NCBI GenBank assembly: GCA_022729705.1
Contig: DZAX01000002.1
Span: 1-53,276, forward strand
Source of the DNA: Helicobacter cetorum
Lineage (GTDB): Bacteria > Campylobacterota > Campylobacteria > Campylobacterales > UBA6016
Direction of reading: 5' to 3'
Length of the DNA: 53,276 bases
Program-made: the position numbers and the translations under genes
The notes under the pieces: generated by a model
Database searches by the model: none
Seen by the model: the letters and a program-made list of their open reading frames with translations, nothing else
What the model was told of the DNA's origin: nothing
Shown here: in pieces, positions 52,569 to 53,276 of the stretch
How positions within the stretch are numbered: position 1 is the first letter of the stretch
Layout: every line of letters starts with the position of its first letter

Positions 52569-52960
52569 ACTATGTTTAATCCATTTTTCAGGTCGCTATC
52601 GTCGATATATCCTATGGCTCCCGGCGTTGCTTGCACATATCGTATCACTTCTTCAGAAGAGGAGAGCTCTTTTGGCGGAACGCCCTTGCCTATGTATTTT
52701 CTTACAGTCCAATAGGCTATATACTTCTCTTCATCCAGTCCTACAAAATTTTGCAAAAACTTATTTTTTACATTTTGGTTTTTTTGGTTTACGGCGCTTA
52801 TTGCGGCTCCGCTTACTGTTATTATTTTACCGGTAAACACTTTTCCGACTGTTTTTATGTCCATCTTTGGCACGCTTTGGTGAGCTATTACTACCACGTC
52901 GGCAAGCAAATACGGCGCAAGAGAGGCGCTAATCAAGAAGATAAGTAGTGACTTTTTCAT
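52559..52960 (-). CDS. Small periplasmic PstS-like substrate-binding protein
   Basis: A 133-residue exported protein (signal KKSLLIFLISASLAPYLLAD) with the shortened phosphate-binding-protein-like pattern: VVVIAHQSVPKMDIKTVGKV, then FTGKI, and near the end TPGAIGYIDDSDLK. Such one-lobe PstS-like proteins are common in Campylobacterota, often beside outer-membrane proteins; their ligand is not established. It starts 12 bases after the upstream outer-membrane gene and is therefore in an operon with it. Confidence 0.8.
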   Translation of the reverse strand: MKKSLLIFLISASLAPYLLADVVVIAHQSVPKMDIKTVGKVFTGKIITVSGAAISAVNQKNQNVKNKFLQNFVGLDEEKYIAYWTVRKYIGKGVPPKELSSSEEVIRYVQATPGAIGYIDDSDLKNGLNIVAR

Positions 52961-52972
52961 AATCCGCCTCCT

Positions 52973-53276
52973 TTAAAACGATATGCTGTAGGAGATAGTA
53001 TAAACATTAAAACGTTCATTGCTTACTCTGGCACTTGTTTGATTGTCGATAAAGCTAGACATAGAGCCAATAGCGGTATGCGCCAACTCCGCTTTTATTT
53101 TTTGGGTCGGTGTTACGCTGTACGATGCGCCCAGCATATAAGTTTTTTGGTCAAATGTTTGCATGGTATCGACGATTTGACGATGTATTGGAGCCGTAAC
53201 CGGGTTGCTCTGCGCTGAATCAATGGCTAAATATAGCTCTCTGCCGTTTTGTTTCGACAAAATTGCAGAGACCCCA
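52973..53276 (-). CDS. Outer-membrane beta-barrel protein, C-terminal part (cut by window edge)
   Basis: The frame is open to the right edge. The visible about 100 residues are alternating barrel strands (KTYMLGASYSVTPTQKIKAE, RFNVYTISYSISF) and end in phenylalanine, the BAM signal. The pairing with a PstS-like protein just downstream recalls small porin-plus-binding-protein units. The N-terminus and any export signal lie beyond 53276. Confidence 0.75.
   Translation of the reverse strand, partial: GVSAILSKQNGRELYLAIDSAQSNPVTAPIHRQIVDTMQTFDQKTYMLGASYSVTPTQKIKAELAHTAIGSMSSFIDNQTSARVSNERFNVYTISYSISF

Overview
The window looks like chromosomal DNA of a member of the Campylobacterota (formerly Epsilonproteobacteria), probably a free-living, sulfur/nitrogen-metabolising relative of Sulfurimonas or Sulfuricurvum rather than a host-adapted Campylobacter. 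The evidence is: the linked order hinT / pheS-pheT-aroA-ispH; the dnaJ(cbpA)-hspR pair; a murF with fused N-terminal membrane segments; pgk-tpiA-fabI in one operon; ribH-nusB-pyrF; hemJ; 'KKAFT'-type prepilin leaders; and moderately AT-rich coding DNA. Genus cannot be fixed by eye.

Layout. 1-2.1 kb is a graveyard: an IS256-type transposase tail, an OmpA-like fragment, an intact HEPN/MNT toxin-antitoxin pair, one copy of a 96-bp repeat and a wrecked hicBA-like pair. 2.2-6.5 kb holds a secreted ankyrin protein, an AT-rich two-gene unknown cassette and ovoA (ovothiol). 6.5-13.3 kb is the most coherent block: anaerobic ribonucleotide reductase encoded as a main subunit plus a separate glycyl-radical peptide plus activase, followed by an anaerobic membrane/redox cluster (CopD-like, DUF2249-like with a terminal CXXCH, oxidase-like membrane protein, DUF59 protein, Crp/Fnr regulator, DUF438-like protein). 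Four FNR-type palindromes stand in front of four transcription units of this block. 13.3-20 kb has IS remnants, recR, murF, two coupled nucleotidyltransferases and cbpA-hspR-crp. 20-25 kb is a MshQ-like adhesin with minor pseudopilins. 25-32.7 kb contains bpt, a DUF1566 protein, a porin, the pgk-tpiA-fabI operon, trmA and a CoA-binding protein. A 96-bp tandem array (32.75-33.2 kb) separates the latter from a broken histidine kinase. 34.6-42.7 kb contains tex, a RelE-type toxin-antitoxin pair, thiE, uppP, a decayed AEC permease, dgkA, a HIT protein, an IS remnant and a chemoreceptor with a CXXCH motif. 42.8-53.3 kb is mostly housekeeping (ispH, aroA, pheT, pheS, hinT, OsmC, ribH, nusB, pyrF, tRNA-Ser, hemJ), with a MITE-like element at 50.0 kb and a partial outer-membrane protein at the right edge.

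Most notable: (i) a split class III ribonucleotide reductase whose glycyl-radical domain is a 54-codon gene with its own strong Shine-Dalgarno; (ii) a local FNR-box regulon covering that operon and an anaerobic cluster; (iii) a two-hairpin repeat family whose copies all begin at or within a few bases of stop codons, in sense orientation, with compensatory stem changes; (iv) the 96-bp tandem array with related pieces after other genes. All functional calls come from reading the sequence; no database search was run.
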